A DNA stretch of 7,025 nucleotides from Bacteroidetes bacterium 4572_114 (GTDB lineage Bacteria > Bacteroidota > Bacteroidia > Bacteroidales > 4484-276), in assembly GCA_002254335.1 (NCBI GenBank), contig NIVA01000189.1, forward strand, positions 1-7,025. The letters are read 5' to 3'. Of the stretch, positions 6,417 through 7,025 are shown piece by piece (position 1 is the stretch's first letter; every line of letters begins with the position of its first letter). The position numbers and the translations under genes were made by a program. Below the pieces are notes generated by a model that was given only the letters and a program-made list of their open reading frames with translations, did not search any database and was not told the DNA's origin.

Positions 6417-6573
6417 TTTGGTGAATTTTTTTTGGAAGGTCTATTTTTTCTAATATTTCTTTTGCTTTCTCAAGCTTTTCAGGAAATAAAACCTTGTCCC
6501 TGAACTGTTCTAATTTTTTGTCAAATACAATTATTGGTATTATAGATTGATTTAACTCTTCTATTGTGGTCAT
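6379..6573 (-). CDS. Small hypothetical protein overlapping queD
   Basis: This is a 64-residue ORF with an ATG start (MTTIEELNQ). Residues 1-50 are rich in E, K, I and L and look like one or two amphipathic helices ('KLEQFRDKVLFPEKLEKAKEILEKIDL'), with no signal peptide or membrane segment. The last dozen or so residues ('SGKNQNYKGIQV') come from DNA that also encodes the N-terminus of queD in another frame, so the tail is probably not conserved. The 38-bp overlap with queD and shared strand suggest translational coupling, which could help the GTG start of queD. I do not recognise a family. It could be a real small gene or the remains of one. Its start lies 6 bp from the direct repeat flanking a MITE-like element, so its original promoter or leader was probably displaced. 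Confidence 0.45.
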   Translation of the reverse strand: MTTIEELNQSIIPIIVFDKKLEQFRDKVLFPEKLEKAKEILEKIDLPKKIHQSGKNQNYKGIQV

Positions 6574-6585
6574 GTTGTAATCTAT

Positions 6586-6717
6586 GAGTTCAGTCTAAAA
6601 AGTAAATATTTGGGTGATAGCTGTCAGACAGTTTAGGTTAAAAGTCAGGCATATAATATTTTAGCTTCAGTGTTTTATTTAGGAGACAACTGTCTGACAG
6701 CTTTTTAGACCGGACTC
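6586..6717. mobile_element. MITE-like element, 132 bp, with 6-bp target-site duplication
   Basis: Terminal inverted repeats are GAGTTCAGTCTAAAAAG (6586-6602) and, on the opposite strand, GAGTCCGGTCTAAAAAG (6717-6701): 15 of 17 positions are identical. Directly outside both ends is a perfect 6-bp direct repeat, ATCTAT (6580-6585 and 6718-6723), as expected for a target-site duplication. The interior has no ORF of note and an AT-rich centre. This is the structure of a non-autonomous miniature inverted-repeat element mobilised by a DDE transposase elsewhere in the genome. I cannot name the parent IS family. It separates the T9SS cargo gene ending at 6725 from the small ORF starting at 6573, which would have been about 22 bp apart before insertion. 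Confidence 0.75.
6619..6702. repeat. Inner 15-bp perfect inverted repeat with self-palindromic arms
   Basis: AGCTGTCAGACAGTT (6619-6633) is the exact reverse complement of AACTGTCTGACAGCT (6688-6702), with 54 bp between them. Each arm also contains an odd-centred palindrome, CTGTC-N-GACAG, so it can fold on itself or pair with the other arm. On the right it directly continues the terminal repeat, overlapping it by 2 bp. On the left it is displaced from the terminal repeat by extra sequence. It may act as a transposase sub-terminal site or, when transcribed, as an RNA hairpin below the gene ending at 6725. Confidence 0.8.
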
Positions 6718-6724
6718 ATCTATT

Positions 6725-7025
6725 TTATTTCACAAATCTAAAAGTAACCGGAAAATTACTTCCACTTTCTTTGATGGTCAAAAAATAAAAACCCTTCGGA
6801 AGTTCGCTTGCATCTATTTTTATATCATCACCGGCCAAAAATTCAGAGCTATAAATACTTCGGCCCATTTCATCAATAACAGAAACAAGCAGTCCGCAAG
6901 TTGACGCAACCCCGGCAGTCCTGATATTAATTTCGCTGGTTATGGGGTTTGGGTAAATATTAAAGTGTGACCGGCCGATCAATATGTCATCTGCCGTAGA
7001 AGTATCAAACCAGATGTCATCCACA
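6725..7025 (-). CDS. C-terminal end of a T9SS-secreted protein (5' end outside window)
   Basis: The frame is open to the right edge, so only the last 100 or so residues are present; the GTG near the edge is likely internal. A type A T9SS sorting domain is clear: 'FNIYPNPITSEINIRT', 'VSVIDEMGRSIYSSEF', 'IKIDASELPKGFYFLTI' and a terminal 'VTFRFVK' before TAA. The segment before it ('DDIWFDTSTADDILIG') is acidic and gives no clue to the cargo's activity. The product is expected to be Sec-exported and then passed across the outer membrane by the type IX system. The stop codon lies 1 bp from the direct repeat of the adjacent MITE-like element, so the insertion just missed the coding sequence. Confidence 0.85.
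   Translation of the reverse strand, partial: VDDIWFDTSTADDILIGRSHFNIYPNPITSEINIRTAGVASTCGLLVSVIDEMGRSIYSSEFLAGDDIKIDASELPKGFYFLTIKESGSNFPVTFRFVK

Overview
The window looks like a chromosome segment of a Bacteroidota bacterium, probably of the Bacteroidales/Marinilabiliales type. The main evidence is three separate C-terminal type IX secretion (T9SS) type A sorting domains: one cut by each window edge and one complete. Supporting signs are an Omp28-like/PKD mosaic protein, moderately AT-rich DNA, no clear Shine-Dalgarno sequences, and several Bacteroidota-type -7 boxes (TAnnTTTG) upstream of starts.

Layout from left to right. Positions 1-361 (+) are the C-terminal end of a T9SS cargo protein, followed by a strong hairpin terminator (406-440) and a short intergenic stretch with small palindromes. 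Four minus-strand genes follow, listed here in transcription order from right to left: a Tat-exported DUF362 protein (5342-4161), a large Omp28-like/PKD/T9SS-sorted protein (4123-2015), a secreted DUF6599-like protein (1960-1106) and a small double zinc-ribbon protein (988-587). The first three are closely spaced and could be one transcript, although DUF6599 has a convincing promoter of its own. Diverging from the DUF362 gene is a small two-helix membrane protein (5448-5720, +). It converges on queD (6416-5958, -), which encodes the 6-carboxytetrahydropterin synthase of queuosine/preQ0 synthesis. The gap between these two convergent genes is filled with degenerate heptamer repeats in inverted orientation. 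Upstream of queD is a small hypothetical ORF that overlaps it by 38 bp. Just upstream of that ORF is a 132-bp MITE-like element with 17-bp terminal inverted repeats and a perfect 6-bp flanking direct repeat. The window ends in the C-terminus of another T9SS cargo protein.

The observations most worth following up are three. The first is the MITE-like insertion at 6586-6717. The second is that the 2.1-kb T9SS cargo gene has no signal peptide and a broken CxxC motif, which suggests a 5'-truncated or decaying gene between DUF362 and DUF6599. The third is the inverted heptamer array at 5732-5953. I see no phage genes, defence system, CRISPR array or structural RNA gene, and nothing here can firmly be called a new system.
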